A stretch of DNA of 64,000 nt from an uncultured Sutterella sp. GTDB taxonomy: Bacteria > Pseudomonadota > Gammaproteobacteria > Burkholderiales > Burkholderiaceae_F. Shown piece by piece: positions 10,470 through 20,047 of this stretch. A program made the translations under genes and the position numbers. How positions within the stretch are numbered: the first letter of the stretch is position 1; each line of letters opens with the position of its first letter. The notes beneath the pieces were generated by a model. That model did no database searches and was not told where the DNA came from. It worked only from the letters and a program-made list of their open reading frames with translations. Location: contig CALESB010000002.1 in assembly GCA_937906995.1 (NCBI GenBank), positions 1-64,000 on the forward strand, read 5' to 3'.

Positions 10470-10916
10470 TTAAGCCGTCAAACGTTGCTTAATTAAAGCG
10501 CTGACCTTACCCATATCAGCGCGGCCAGTGAGCTTAGGCTTAAGCATACCCATCACTTTACCCATAGCAGCCATACCGGTAACTCCGGCAGCAGCAATCG
10601 CTTCATCGATCATTTGACCGATTTCTTCTTCGCTGAGGGGCTTGGGCAGGTAGTGAGACAACACATCAATTTCAGCTTGTTCTTTTTCAGCTAAGTCCGG
10701 ACGATTAGCGGCGTTGTATTGCTCGATAGAGTCATGGCGTTGCTTAACAAGCTTGGCAATCACTGCCGTAATTTGAGCGTCATCCAATTGCACTTGTTCA
10801 TCAACTTCTTTTTGCTTGATGGCGGCCATCAATAAACGGATAGCACCCAAGCGACCCATGTCCTTGGCCTTCATGGCAGCCTTCATATCGGCCATAATTT
10901 GTTCTTTAATCGTCAT
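10470..10916 (-). CDS. yqeY: GatB/YqeY domain-containing protein
   Basis: A 148-residue cytosolic protein of the YqeY family, related to the tail domain of the GatB amidotransferase subunit that contacts tRNA. The molecular role of stand-alone YqeY is not established. Family features are the Lys/Met-rich N-terminal helix (IMADMKAAMKAKD), the segment VEEQ-like VDEQVQLDDAQI, and the C-terminal MGKVMGMLKPKLTGRADMGK. Its place between rpsU and dnaG is typical of Gram-negatives. Confidence 0.92.
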   Translation of the reverse strand: MTIKEQIMADMKAAMKAKDMGRLGAIRLLMAAIKQKEVDEQVQLDDAQITAVIAKLVKQRHDSIEQYNAANRPDLAEKEQAEIDVLSHYLPKPLSEEEIGQMIDEAIAAAGVTGMAAMGKVMGMLKPKLTGRADMGKVSALIKQRLTA

Positions 10917-10933
10917 TTTGAAACCTTATAGAA

Positions 10934-10980
10934 AAAAATAACGCGTGCAAGACTACCGAAAAGTAGAGATTTGCACGCGT
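10934..10980 (-). terminator. Terminator/attenuator after rpsU
   Basis: A perfect 10-bp outer stem (ACGCGTGCAA at 10941-10950 with TTGCACGCGT at 10971-10980) encloses a small inner hairpin (CTAC/GTAG). On the minus strand it is followed by TTATTTTTTT. It lies between rpsU and yqeY and would set a high rpsU to yqeY-dnaG transcript ratio. Confidence 0.8.
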
Positions 10981-11052
10981 GATTCTGACTAAGAGCCTAA
11001 GCTCTCTTTGCCAAAACGAGTGTCACGTGTTTGACACTCTATTTTTCCGAAA

Positions 11053-11265
11053 TTAGTAGAGCTTCTTCGGGAGCATTTGGCTGCGCAAGCGCTTGTAGTG
11101 ACGCTTAATGGCAGCAGCCTTCTTACGCTTACGTTCGGCCGTGGGCTTTTCATAGAACTCACGAGCACGCAATTCGGTCAAAAGACCGCTCTTTTCAATG
11201 GTACGCTTGAAACGGCGAAGAGCGGTTTCAAACGGTTCGTTTTCTTTAACACGAATAGTGGGCAT
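11053..11265 (-). CDS. rpsU: 30S ribosomal protein bS21
   Basis: A 70-residue, strongly basic small-subunit protein that takes part in initiation by contacting the 3' end of 16S rRNA. The sequence [20 protein letters not shown] and the basic tail [16 protein letters not shown] are diagnostic. First gene of the rpsU-yqeY-dnaG series and divergent from tsaD, as in many proteobacteria. Confidence 0.97.
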   Translation of the reverse strand: MPTIRVKENEPFETALRRFKRTIEKSGLLTELRAREFYEKPTAERKRKKAAAIKRHYKRLRSQMLPKKLY

Positions 11266-11463
11266 CAGGCACCTTACCTGTCAATAAAAGGGGTTGCGGT
11301 AATGTTTTACCGATCTGATTGACGCGCGAAACCATCTCGGAATGCGACATCAATCTCCGAAAGTTTGCAATTTTCGCATAAAATACGAAAAAAAGAAAAT
11401 GTTCGAGTAAATTAACGATACATTTTCGAAATATTTGGTGATTCTACTGATTTTTTTTAATTT

Positions 11464-12513
11464 ATGCTCATTTTAGGTCTCGAATCGTCTTGTGACGAAA
11501 CTGGTGTTGCCCTTATTGATGATAAAAAGGGCCTTTTAGCGCATGCAGTGCATACGCAAATTGACATGCACAAACTCTACGGCGGTGTCGTTCCCGAGCT
11601 TGCTAGCCGAGATCATATTCGTCGTGTCATTCCCTTGGTTGAACAAGTTCTTAAGGAAGCAGGCAAAACTAAAGCTGATTTAGACGCTATTGCAGTTACA
11701 CAAGGCCCAGGCCTTGCCGGCGCCCTATTGGTCGGCGTCAGTGTAGCTCACGCACTAGCCTATGCACTGGATATCCCTGTCATTGGCATCCATCATATGG
11801 AAGGTCACTTACTGGCAAACTTACTGGCCGACCCTGCCCCTGAGTTCCCCTTTATTGCCTTGTTGGTCTCTGGCGGACACACGCAAATCATGAAGGTCAC
11901 GAAGTTTGGTGAGTATGAACTTTTAGGCGATACGCTCGATGATGCAGTGGGCGAAGCCTTTGACAAAACCGCTCAACTCTTAGGCATGGCCTATCCTGGT
12001 GGTCCTGCAGTTTCTGCATTGGCCGATAAGGGCCAGTCCGGTGCGATCGAGTTACCTCGACCCATGTTGCATTCTGGCAACCTCGACATGAGTTTTTCTG
12101 GCTTAAAAACTGCAGTGCTCAACGCCGTTAATAAAGCCGAAGATCCCAATGATGAGACATTCCGTCAAAATCTTGCTCGCGCTTTTGTCGATGCTGTGGT
12201 TGACGTGTTGGCTGCTAAGGTCGTCAAGGCAATGAAAACGCATCACATGAAGACGCTTGTCGTTGCAGGCGGTGTCTCAGCTAACAAGCAACTGCGCAAT
12301 CGCCTTGTTTTTGAAATGCGTAAGCGTGGAATGGAAGTCTTCTTCCCCCCGATTAAGCTTTGCACAGATAACGGCGCCATGATTGCCACTGCCGGGCTTG
12401 AACGCGTTAAACACATGAGTGAAGAGGAAATCGCACAGCACTTTAAAAATTTAAAGTTTGGAGTTAAACCTCGCTGGCGATTAAAAGATGCAGCGGGTGA
12501 TATCCGCTCTTAA
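11464..12513 (+). CDS. tsaD: tRNA N6-adenosine threonylcarbamoyltransferase
   Basis: Catalytic subunit of the TsaBDE complex that transfers threonylcarbamoyl to A37 of ANN-decoding tRNAs. The 349-residue ASKHA-fold protein starts [19 protein letters not shown] and carries the metal-binding [11 protein letters not shown] motif near 117-127, the [10 protein letters not shown] phosphate loop and the [11 protein letters not shown] motif near 275. Length is normal. It is transcribed alone, divergently from rpsU, and ends at a bidirectional terminator. Confidence 0.97.
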   Translation: MLILGLESSCDETGVALIDDKKGLLAHAVHTQIDMHKLYGGVVPELASRDHIRRVIPLVEQVLKEAGKTKADLDAIAVTQGPGLAGALLVGVSVAHALAYALDIPVIGIHHMEGHLLANLLADPAPEFPFIALLVSGGHTQIMKVTKFGEYELLGDTLDDAVGEAFDKTAQLLGMAYPGGPAVSALADKGQSGAIELPRPMLHSGNLDMSFSGLKTAVLNAVNKAEDPNDETFRQNLARAFVDAVVDVLAAKVVKAMKTHHMKTLVVAGGVSANKQLRNRLVFEMRKRGMEVFFPPIKLCTDNGAMIATAGLERVKHMSEEEIAQHFKNLKFGVKPRWRLKDAAGDIRS

Positions 12514-12523
12514 TGGCTAAAAC

Positions 12524-12553
12524 AAATAACGGTGCTCAAAAGCACCGTTATTT
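12524..12553. terminator. Bidirectional terminator between tsaD and ybaK
   Basis: A perfect 13-bp stem (AAATAACGGTGCT at 12524-12536 with AGCACCGTTATTT at 12541-12553) has a 4-nt CAAA loop. It lies between two convergent genes. Confidence 0.85.
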
Positions 12554-12562
12554 ATCTCTTGC

Positions 12563-13060
12563 TTAGACGTCTTTTTCGTTAGCGCAATCCACTGGCTTTG
12601 CACCTAACTTTTCAGTTAGCACTGATGTATCAATTTTGACGACAAAGCCACGTCGCCCCCCATTGATATAAACATGAGGCAGTGTTAACAGGGTCTTTTG
12701 AACGTAAATCGGCATACGTTTGCGTGTACCAAAAGGCGACGTACCGCCGACTTGATAGCCACTGTTACGTTGTGCCTGCTCGGGTTTACACGGTGCAACA
12801 TGCTTTGCGCCAATTTGCCGAGCCAAGTTTTTCGTACTGACTTCACAATCACCGTGCATCAAAATCACCAGAGGATGGGCGTGCTCATCTTCCATGATGA
12901 GAGTCTTGACAACTTCATGATGATTTAAACCAAAGACCTCGGCAACATGCGCCGTGCCGCCGTGTTCAACATACTCGTACGAGTAAGGTTCAAACTCGAC
13001 TTTATTTTTTTTAAACCAATCTGTCGCTGGTGTAGCACTTTGGTGTTTTTCTTTAGCCAC
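12563..13060 (-). CDS. ybaK: Cys-tRNA(Pro)/Cys-tRNA(Cys) deacylase YbaK
   Basis: Trans-editing enzyme that hydrolyses Cys mischarged on tRNA(Pro). The 165-residue protein has the YbaK/ProRS-INS fold: HHEVVKTLIMED with the key lysine, MHGDCEVSTKNLAR, the YQVGGTSPFGTRK motif, and VYINGGRRGFVV near the C-terminus. It follows ispH closely on the minus strand. The EbsC/YbaK subfamily is clear from the GGTSPFG motif. Confidence 0.93.
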   Translation of the reverse strand: MAKEKHQSATPATDWFKKNKVEFEPYSYEYVEHGGTAHVAEVFGLNHHEVVKTLIMEDEHAHPLVILMHGDCEVSTKNLARQIGAKHVAPCKPEQAQRNSGYQVGGTSPFGTRKRMPIYVQKTLLTLPHVYINGGRRGFVVKIDTSVLTEKLGAKPVDCANEKDV

Positions 13061-13073
13061 AATCTTCTCCTAC

Positions 13074-13991
13074 TTATAGTCCAGCCGGTAATGGGAAACT
13101 AATACGATCAGGAACGCCAGCCAACGTCTCAACAGAATCGGCACCGTTGGCTTTCAAAAATTCTACAACGCCTTGCACTAAATGCTCCGGAGCTGAAGCG
13201 CCAGCAGTAATACCAACACGATCAACTCCCGTTAGCCAATTCATATCAATTTCTTCAGAGCAATCAATCAAGTAAGCAGGAACCCCTTCTTGTTGAGCGA
13301 TATCTCGAAGACGCTTTGAATTAGAGCTTGTTGCTGACCCCACCACCAAAACTGCATCAACTTGTGCCGCCAACTGTTTTACCGCCAATTGACGACTCTG
13401 GGTAGCGTAACAAATATCCGCTGGAGATAGCGATTTAATCCCCGGGAATTTCTTTTTTAAATTAGCAATGATCGAACGCGTTTCGTCCACAGAGAGCGTT
13501 GTCTGAGTAACATAACCCACTTTGCTTGGATCCGGCACATTTAACGCGTTAACTTCATCTTCTGTGTAAACACGATAGATATTGTCGTTCACTTGTCCCA
13601 TCGTCCCTTCGACTTCTGCGTGCCCCTTGTGCCCCACAACTAAGACGGTAAGACCATCTTGGTGCATTTTGACAACTTCACGATGAACTTTCATCACAAG
13701 TGGGCAAGCTGCATCAAAAATACGAAATTGTCGTTGTGCAGCATAGTCTTTAACACTTTGCGGAACGCCGTGAGCCGATAAGACAACAGTCGAGCCATCT
13801 GGAACTTCGCTTAAGTGTTCGACAAAAATCGCTCCCTTTGCCTTTAATTCATTGACAACCGTTTTGTTATGAACAATTTCATGACGCACGTACAAAGGTG
13901 CGCCATAGACCTGTAGCGCTCGCTCAACAATTGCAATCGCGCGATTAACTCCGGCACAAAAACCTCGAGGCTGAGCTAAAAGAATTTTCAT
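13074..13991 (-). CDS. ispH: 4-hydroxy-3-methylbut-2-enyl diphosphate reductase
   Basis: Last enzyme of the MEP isoprenoid pathway; an iron-sulphur protein that yields IPP and DMAPP. With the ATG at 13991 the product is 305 residues and starts MKILLAQPRGFCAGVNRA; a TTG start 39 bases upstream adds residues not seen in the family. The three cluster cysteines are visible in GFCAGV, DAACPLVMKVH and ADICYATQSRQ, together with the histidines of VRHEIVHN and LSAHGVP. ispG, the preceding pathway step, is at 60865. Confidence 0.96.
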   Translation of the reverse strand: MKILLAQPRGFCAGVNRAIAIVERALQVYGAPLYVRHEIVHNKTVVNELKAKGAIFVEHLSEVPDGSTVVLSAHGVPQSVKDYAAQRQFRIFDAACPLVMKVHREVVKMHQDGLTVLVVGHKGHAEVEGTMGQVNDNIYRVYTEDEVNALNVPDPSKVGYVTQTTLSVDETRSIIANLKKKFPGIKSLSPADICYATQSRQLAVKQLAAQVDAVLVVGSATSSNSKRLRDIAQQEGVPAYLIDCSEEIDMNWLTGVDRVGITAGASAPEHLVQGVVEFLKANGADSVETLAGVPDRISFPLPAGL

Positions 13992-14096
13992 AACAAAACT
14001 CACAATCCGATAAATTAGAAACAGCGACAAGTTTAACGCAATTGCTTCTCGAATCCGTAGCCGAAAAGATTTCCTTGCAAATTTTGGCCATTTTCA

Positions 14097-14125
14097 TTGA
14101 CACCAATTTCAAATACGCCTATACT
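14097..14125 (+). promoter_or_regulatory. Candidate sigma-70 promoter P1 upstream of rpmB
   Basis: TTGACA (14097-14102), a 17-base spacer and TATACT (14120-14125) match the consensus at 11 of 12 positions. It would give an rpmBG leader of about 155 bases. Confidence 0.7.
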
Positions 14126-14179
14126 GCGCCTCACCTTTAAACCCATTGGAATCAGTGTTTGAAAATTTCTCAGAAAGAT

Positions 14180-14208
14180 TTGCTAGTTGTAATCTATCTG
14201 CGTATAAT
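14180..14208 (+). promoter_or_regulatory. Candidate sigma-70 promoter P2 upstream of rpmB
   Basis: TTGCTA (14180-14185), a 17-base spacer and a perfect TATAAT (14203-14208). Together with P1 this gives tandem promoters for the ribosomal protein genes. Confidence 0.7.
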
Positions 14209-14285
14209 GACACACACTGTTTTCCCACCGAGGTGGATTAACTTCGGATGGGTTGTTTTGTTTAATTTTTTGAACGGAGTTAGCG

Positions 14286-14519
14286 ATGGCACGAGTGTGT
14301 CAAGTCACCGGCAAAGCGCCGATGGTCGGCCACCGCGTTTCTCACGCAAACAACAAGACGAAGCGTCGCTTCATGCCCAATCTTCAATATCGTCGTTTTT
14401 GGGTTGAAAGCGAAAACCGTTGGGTTCGTTTGCGTTTGACGGCGGCAGGTCTCCGTACGGTCGACAAGCTCGGCATTGATGCGGTCTTAGCGGACCTCCG
14501 CGCCCGCGGCGAAATCTAA
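14286..14519 (+). CDS. rpmB: 50S ribosomal protein bL28
   Basis: A 77-residue basic large-subunit protein. [20 protein letters not shown] and the [15 protein letters not shown] segment are typical of bL28. It is followed 12 bases later by rpmG with an AGGAG site between, the standard bacterial pair. Codon use is that of a highly expressed gene. Confidence 0.97.
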   Translation: MARVCQVTGKAPMVGHRVSHANNKTKRRFMPNLQYRRFWVESENRWVRLRLTAAGLRTVDKLGIDAVLADLRARGEI

Positions 14520-14531
14520 TAGGAGTTCACC

Positions 14532-14699
14532 ATGGCAAAGGGAAACCGTGAAAAGATCAAGTTAGAATCGACCGCTGGTACGGGTCACTTCTACACGACG
14601 ACGAAGAACAAGCGTACGAGCACTGGCAAGATGGAAATCTCCAAGTTTGACCCGGTTGCACGTAAGCACGTTGTTTACAAGGAAACGAAGCTCAAGTAA
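14532..14699 (+). CDS. rpmG: 50S ribosomal protein bL33
   Basis: A 55-residue large-subunit protein beginning [14 protein letters not shown] and ending [10 protein letters not shown], the bL33 pattern. It lacks the zinc-binding cysteines, so it is the C-minus form of bL33. AGGAG precedes the ATG. It ends 20 bases before a strong terminator. Confidence 0.96.
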   Translation: MAKGNREKIKLESTAGTGHFYTTTKNKRTSTGKMEISKFDPVARKHVVYKETKLK

Positions 14700-14720
14700 T
14701 TGAGTGGATATTCCAAAACA

Positions 14721-14748
14721 AAAAAGCTCGATTTTATCGAGCTTTTTT
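14721..14748. terminator. Terminator after rpmBG
   Basis: A 12-bp stem (AAAAAGCTCGAT at 14721-14732 with ATCGAGCTTTTT at 14736-14747) and a 3-nt loop, T-rich on both strands. It may also serve the convergent MFS gene. Confidence 0.85.
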
Positions 14749-14793
14749 GTTATCTGGATTCTTGGAATACTCTTTAGCGTCTAACTCGCTCCC

Positions 14794-15999
14794 CTATCTA
14801 TTTTCTTTGGGTAAGTACGCAGCTCGTGTTTTGATAACAATCCACCAAAGCAGTCCAACCATCATCCCACTTAGTAATAAAACCAAATCATACTTCCAGG
14901 CACTGCCCATCACCATTGGCACCCAAAACGCTGCGCAAAACGCAAAAGCAGAGGTTTGGAAAAATTGCTGAATGCTGGCGGCCATTCCCCGATTTTTCGG
15001 GAAATAATCGAGGTTGTAAACCGTTAAGATCGGACGTACAACGCTCATGCAAACACTATAGATAATTGCAGCGAGCAAACACCAAGGGTAACCCACCTCC
15101 ATCTCGGCATTTAACCAAACTCCGATAACACCGGCTGCAATCATGATCATAATTTGGCTAAGCATCGTGAGCCGATCACCAAAGCGACGCGTTAATTTGG
15201 TGCAAATCATCGAACCACCAACGGAAAAAGCAATCAGTGGAATCATGAGATAACCAAAGTCAGTCACTCCCATATGCATGATGTTTTCAACATAGTCAGG
15301 CGCCCCAGCAGAAAACAAAATAGACCCCATAAAAACAAATCCATTACAAAGCACGCCTGCCGTAAAGGGAACGTTTTTCATGGATGACGCATAGCTTTTG
15401 GCTAACGCTAGAAAATGAAATGTCTGTCGACGCTCTTTAGGGTGAGTTTCCTTTAAAAACACTGCACTCAAAAGTGCCAACAAAAGAGCCAGCCCCATCA
15501 AAAACCAAAAGACACTTCGCCAACCTGCTAGCACAACAAACCACCCTCCAATAATCGGTGAAAAGGCAGGTGCCAGGGTAAAGATAATCGCAATCAAACT
15601 TGTCAATTCTTGAGCTTGAATGTCATCGTACAAGTCACGCGTGATGGCCATTGCTAAGACCGCTCCACCTGAAGCAAATAGCCCCATCAAAATTCGTGAT
15701 GTTAAAAAGACGGTGTAATTAGGACTTAATGCACAAAGTGCACACGTAAGTGCATAAAGGATAAGGCCCCCTACCATAACGGCCTTTCGTCCTAAAGCAT
15801 CAGAAATAGCACCGACGAAAAGGGATGAAAAAGCAAAGGCCATCAAATAAGTTGATAGCGTCTGATAGGTCATGGCGTCACTGACACCAAAATCCTGCCC
15901 AAGCGCCGATAACCCAGGCATATAGGTGTTGGCTGAAAATGGTCCAATCATGGAACAGGCCGCCAACAAAAAGGCAAGTGATTTAGAAATGCTTCGCAT
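14794..15999 (-). CDS. Bcr/CflA-type MFS multidrug exporter
   Basis: A 401-residue inner-membrane protein with about 12 hydrophobic segments. The N-terminus (GPFSANTYMPGLSALGQDFG) and the motif A-like loop GAISDALGRKAVMVGG identify the drug:proton antiporter DHA1 family, Bcr/CflA branch, proposed to expel drugs or other small molecules. The substrate cannot be told from sequence. It lies downstream of rsmB on the same strand, but 50 bases separate them, so it may be a separate unit. Confidence 0.85.
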   Translation of the reverse strand: MRSISKSLAFLLAACSMIGPFSANTYMPGLSALGQDFGVSDAMTYQTLSTYLMAFAFSSLFVGAISDALGRKAVMVGGLILYALTCALCALSPNYTVFLTSRILMGLFASGGAVLAMAITRDLYDDIQAQELTSLIAIIFTLAPAFSPIIGGWFVVLAGWRSVFWFLMGLALLLALLSAVFLKETHPKERRQTFHFLALAKSYASSMKNVPFTAGVLCNGFVFMGSILFSAGAPDYVENIMHMGVTDFGYLMIPLIAFSVGGSMICTKLTRRFGDRLTMLSQIMIMIAAGVIGVWLNAEMEVGYPWCLLAAIIYSVCMSVVRPILTVYNLDYFPKNRGMAASIQQFFQTSAFAFCAAFWVPMVMGSAWKYDLVLLLSGMMVGLLWWIVIKTRAAYLPKENR

Positions 16000-16051
16000 A
16001 GAATAAGGGCAGAACCGATTATGTTTCTGCCCTATATCGTAACACTACAAT

Positions 16052-17572
16052 TTAAGCATTTTCTGCTTCAATCGTGTCCTTTTCGCTAGATTCACAATTA
16101 TCTTCGCGTTCTAGCTTGGCTTTACGGCGTTCTAAAACAGCACCAAAGAATCCGTCTGTACCACTTTGATGCGGAGCCATCACAAAGTAAGGCGCCTCAG
16201 CTTGAGTGCATTGAGGTAATTCCACACCTTGCTTACCCAACACTTCAATGGCATTGACCAAAACAAAATCCGGATGCGTTTCAAGGAACGCTTCAACAAC
16301 AGCTTGGTTTTCTTCGCGCAACAATGAGCACGTTGCATAAACCAAACGACCGCCGTCTTTGACCAAACGACTGGAGCTATCTAAAACGCTCTTTTGGATG
16401 TCGTTGATTCGAGCCAATTCCTCTTCGCTCATGCGCCACTTTAAGTCAGGATTACGACGAAGCGTACCCGTACCTGAGCAAGGGGCATCGACCAACACAC
16501 GATCAAACTTACCTGCCAAACGCTTAATACGAGAGTCACGCTCCGACTTAATGGCGATCGGATGAACGTTACTTAAGCCAGCTCGACGCATGCGAGGCGT
16601 TAAGCCACCCAAACGCTTTTCGTTAACATCAAAGGCATATAAGCGGCCGGTTGAACGCATTAATGCACCCAACGCTAACGTTTTGCCACCGGCACCGGCA
16701 CAGAAGTCGCAAACCATCTCACCACGACGCGGTTGCACCAAACGAGCAATCAATTGGCTACCTTCGTCTTGGACGTCGATTTTACCTTCACGGTAAAGAG
16801 GCCAACTGGTCAAACCTGGTTTAGTCGTTAGGCGAACACCATCAGGAGAAAGCGGTGTTTCAAATGCTTCAACGCCATGTTCAGCCAAAGCTTCAAGTAC
16901 TTCTTCACGCTTTGCCTTTAAGAGATTGACTCGTAAATCCAAAGGAGCGCCTTCCTTCATGGATTCAAAAAGGTCAGCAGCACCATCACCGAACTGTTTA
17001 TTTAAGCGATCAAAGAGCCAGAAAGGTAGCTCAGATTGAACCAACGCAGTCGCATTTTCTACCTTACTGCGAAGGATGTTATCCAAGGGTTGCGCATCGT
17101 TGCCCACCGTTTTGGCATCTAATGCATCTCGTCCATAGATGCGGGCCAATGCAACCATTGCGGTTAACTTAGGAGCACGAGCCGGAACAATCGGCTTCAT
17201 CTGCCAAGTAATGGATGAGAGGTGACGCAACGTGTAGAAAATCGCCTCAGCAATCATGCTCCGGTCACGAGAACCAAGCTTATGATTTAAGCGGAAAAAG
17301 CGACTCATTAAGACGTCTGCCGGGCCATCGAGCTTTAAAACCGTTGCTAAAGCCTTGCCCAATTCCTCAACGATCATGCCGGTCACACGTGGTCCGCCAC
17401 TACGAGCTTGACGGCGTGTCGGATCGATATGAGCTCCCGCTGCACGTTGACGCTCGACCTTGGTCATGGAGCGGGCTTCTTGCAGTTGACGAGTACGAGC
17501 TGCGCGTTGGCGATCGGTCAATCGACGGGGGGAACCCTGACGAGAGCCATAAGACTTTTTCTTTTCAAACAT
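16052..17572 (-). CDS. rsmB: RsmB/NOP-family RNA (cytosine-C5) methyltransferase
   Basis: SAM-dependent m5C methyltransferase, probably acting on 16S rRNA (C967 in E. coli). The 506-residue protein has a basic N-terminal tail (about 1-65), a NusB-like helical domain (about 70-200) and a Rossmann domain with VCDFCAGAGGKTLAL, the catalytic motif DAPCSGTGTLRRNPDLKWR near 365, and YATCSLLREEN. Both catalytic cysteines (PCSG and TCSL) are present. It follows purN by 3 bases. The NusB-like part supports rsmB over rsmF; the long basic tail is unusual. Confidence 0.85.
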   Translation of the reverse strand: MFEKKKSYGSRQGSPRRLTDRQRAARTRQLQEARSMTKVERQRAAGAHIDPTRRQARSGGPRVTGMIVEELGKALATVLKLDGPADVLMSRFFRLNHKLGSRDRSMIAEAIFYTLRHLSSITWQMKPIVPARAPKLTAMVALARIYGRDALDAKTVGNDAQPLDNILRSKVENATALVQSELPFWLFDRLNKQFGDGAADLFESMKEGAPLDLRVNLLKAKREEVLEALAEHGVEAFETPLSPDGVRLTTKPGLTSWPLYREGKIDVQDEGSQLIARLVQPRRGEMVCDFCAGAGGKTLALGALMRSTGRLYAFDVNEKRLGGLTPRMRRAGLSNVHPIAIKSERDSRIKRLAGKFDRVLVDAPCSGTGTLRRNPDLKWRMSEEELARINDIQKSVLDSSSRLVKDGGRLVYATCSLLREENQAVVEAFLETHPDFVLVNAIEVLGKQGVELPQCTQAEAPYFVMAPHQSGTDGFFGAVLERRKAKLEREDNCESSEKDTIEAENA

Positions 17573-17575
17573 AAT

Positions 17576-18229
17576 TTAGCATTGACCTAAAAGCGTTAAG
17601 GACATCGCTGTGTCATTGTCCATGACAGCGCGTTCATTTTCATAGCGCACCTTACCAGTAACGCAAGCTTTGACAGCTCGAGCATAGATTTGGTGTTCAT
17701 AAACCAACACTCGGTCTGCCAAGGTGTGCTCATCGTCGGTCGGCAAAATAGGTACAACAGCTTGAGCAATGATGGCGCCACCATCTAATGCAGCCGTCAC
17801 AAAGTGAACCGTCGTCCCATGGACGCGACAGCCTGCGTCGATTGCTCGTTGATGCGTATCCAATCCCTTAAAGGACGGCAAGAGTGCAGGGTGAATATTG
17901 AGTATCTTTCCAGGGAATCGATCCACAAAACCAGCCGTTAAAATACGCATAAAGCCAGCCAAAACAATTAAGTCCGGCTCGTAGGCACTAACGGCCTTAT
18001 AAAGCTCTTCTTCAAAAGCTTCACGCGTTTCAAAGAGCTTATGATCGATCACCTTCGTGTCAATCCCGTAGCCAGCCGCCAACTCCAAACCCTTGGCATC
18101 AGGGCGATTGGAAATCACACCCACAATCTTGGCATCGATCGTATTGGCCCAATCCTCACGTAAAGCAGTTTCTTGAATTGCCAAGAAGTTACTGCCACGC
18201 CCCGAAATTAACACAACAATTTTTTTCAT
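17576..18229 (-). CDS. purN: Phosphoribosylglycinamide formyltransferase PurN
   Basis: Third step of purine synthesis: transfers formyl from 10-formyl-THF to GAR. With the ATG at 18229 the product is 217 residues and starts MKKIVVLISGRGSNFLAI. The catalytic set is visible in LAGFMRIL, NIHPALLPSFKG (Asn and His) and the VHFVTAALDGGAII loop with its Asp. A TTG start 21 bases upstream is less likely. It is in an operon with rsmB. Confidence 0.95.
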   Translation of the reverse strand: MKKIVVLISGRGSNFLAIQETALREDWANTIDAKIVGVISNRPDAKGLELAAGYGIDTKVIDHKLFETREAFEEELYKAVSAYEPDLIVLAGFMRILTAGFVDRFPGKILNIHPALLPSFKGLDTHQRAIDAGCRVHGTTVHFVTAALDGGAIIAQAVVPILPTDDEHTLADRVLVYEHQIYARAVKACVTGKVRYENERAVMDNDTAMSLTLLGQC

Positions 18230-18266
18230 GAAAAAATCTCGATTTAACAAAGCTTAAATAGATATT

Positions 18267-18286
18267 GAGGGAGAAAACTCTCCCTC
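18267..18286 (-). terminator. Probable terminator of thiC
   Basis: A perfect 8-bp stem (GAGGGAGA at 18267-18274 with TCTCCCTC at 18279-18286) and a 4-nt loop lie between the thiC stop and purN. The T-run after it on the minus strand is weak. Confidence 0.5.
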
Positions 18287-18319
18287 TGTAACAGTCTGTT
18301 TATTTTAGCATGAGAGCCT

Positions 18320-19942
18320 CTAGTGACTGTCCGATTTTCCAAAAAGTTCTCGAGCAATTTTCATCGGACAATACTTAGGACCGCACATACTGCAAAAATG
18401 CGTTTGATCTGCGCCACTGCCACTTAAAGTAACAGCTTTTCCCGCACGCGCCTTACTGCTATCAAGGGCTAAATTAAACTGATCATTCCAACGAAACTCA
18501 AAACGAGCCAAACTCATCAAAATATCGCGAATGCTAGCGCCTGCAATTCCCTTGGCAATGTCTGCAGCATGAGCGGCGATTTTAAAAGCCTGCATCCCCT
18601 CTCTAACGTCCTGTGCGTCAGGTAAACCAAGATGTTCTTTAGGTGTTACGCAACAAAGCATAGAAGTCCCCGCAGCCCCAATCACCGTCGCTCCAATAGC
18701 TGCGGTGATATGGTCATAGCCTGCACCGATATCGCAAACCAATGGTCCCAAAGTGTAAAACGGAGCTTCTCTGCAGCACTGATTCTCAATGTGCTGGTTA
18801 TATTCAATTCCTTGATAAGGAATATGCCCAGGCCCTTCAATCATCACTTGAACACCCACCTCGTAAGCACGAGCGGCAAGTTCTCCTAATGTTTTAAGTT
18901 CAGCCATTTGAGCCGCATCATTGCCATCGTAAAGGCTACCGGCGCGCAAGCCATCACCTAAAGAAAGTGTGACATCATAGTATCGGGCAATATCAAGTAC
19001 TTCATCAAAATGCGTGTAGAGAAAGTTCTCCTCTTGCTTTTTTGTCATCCAAGAGGCCAAGATGCCACCTCCTCGACTCACAATCCCCGTTAAACGGTTC
19101 TTCGTTAGTAAGACATGATCGTGCAATACACCGGCGTGGATCGTCATATAGTCCACGCCTTCTTGCGCCTGCTTAAGCATCACGGACTTAAAAATCTCCC
19201 AATTGAGATTTTCTATTTTTCCTTGAGCAACTTCCAAAGCTTCATAAATAGGAACAGTACCAACGGGCACAGGACTGGAGCGTAAGATAGCTTCTCGAAT
19301 CGGATGGATATCCTTACCAATAGAAAGATCCATTACCGTATCGGCGCCTGCAACTAGCGCCATACGAAGCTTTTCGACTTCACTTGTACGATTGCTTTGA
19401 GCCGTATCCGATGCGCCTATATTGGCGTTTACTTTTGTATGAAAGTGCTTCCCAATAATCATCGGTTGAACTTCTGGATGACAATGATTGGCGGGAATAA
19501 CAGCTCGACCACAAGCCACCTCATCGCGAACGAATTCAGCTGTTATCAAGGGGGCATCCAAGTGTGGTTGCAAGATTCGAGTCAGCTTTTCATCATTAAT
19601 CTGCAAAACAACCTTCTTGAATTCATCTCGCATACGATTTTCTCGGACTGCAACATAAGCCATTTCGGGTGTCACTATGCCCGCCTTAGCGCTTTGCAGC
19701 TGCGTATTCGAACCAGGCTCAGATCGCACGCGCTTAGTAACGGTACTATTATCGAAGAAGTGCCCCGTAACATCATTGGTATAAAACGTAGGATTTGTTC
19801 GCTCACCAAAACACTCAGGCGTACGCTCCTGATCAATGGCTCGGAATGGTACCTCTTCACCAAATTGTGTTTTTTGATAAACACGTCGCCCGGGTAAAGC
19901 CATTTGTGAACTTTTTGAAATATTAACGATTGAATTGCTCAT
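18320..19942 (-). CDS. thiC: Phosphomethylpyrimidine synthase ThiC
   Basis: Radical-SAM enzyme that converts aminoimidazole ribotide into the thiamine pyrimidine (HMP-P). The 540-residue protein has the C-terminal cluster motif [12 protein letters not shown] (CX2CX4C), the zinc-site region and the [10 protein letters not shown] segment. It is shorter than the E. coli enzyme (about 630), mostly at the N-terminus, but within the range of the family. No other thi gene lies in the window. A promoter and a TPP riboswitch are found upstream, so thiamine repression is expected. Confidence 0.95.
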   Translation of the reverse strand: MSNSIVNISKSSQMALPGRRVYQKTQFGEEVPFRAIDQERTPECFGERTNPTFYTNDVTGHFFDNSTVTKRVRSEPGSNTQLQSAKAGIVTPEMAYVAVRENRMRDEFKKVVLQINDEKLTRILQPHLDAPLITAEFVRDEVACGRAVIPANHCHPEVQPMIIGKHFHTKVNANIGASDTAQSNRTSEVEKLRMALVAGADTVMDLSIGKDIHPIREAILRSSPVPVGTVPIYEALEVAQGKIENLNWEIFKSVMLKQAQEGVDYMTIHAGVLHDHVLLTKNRLTGIVSRGGGILASWMTKKQEENFLYTHFDEVLDIARYYDVTLSLGDGLRAGSLYDGNDAAQMAELKTLGELAARAYEVGVQVMIEGPGHIPYQGIEYNQHIENQCCREAPFYTLGPLVCDIGAGYDHITAAIGATVIGAAGTSMLCCVTPKEHLGLPDAQDVREGMQAFKIAAHAADIAKGIAGASIRDILMSLARFEFRWNDQFNLALDSSKARAGKAVTLSGSGADQTHFCSMCGPKYCPMKIARELFGKSDSH

Positions 19943-20047
19943 GAAATTTCATCCAAAAGAAAAAATGAAAAAGAAACACGAGCAACGAGAAATGAATGAC
20001 AGAGCGATAAAGAGCATTGTCTTCATCGTCTAATGAGGAGGCTGTCA

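Noticed and set aside
19397..19897. 166-codon frame on the plus strand opposite thiC
   Set aside because: It lies wholly inside thiC on the other strand, has no start signal and no recognisable domain.
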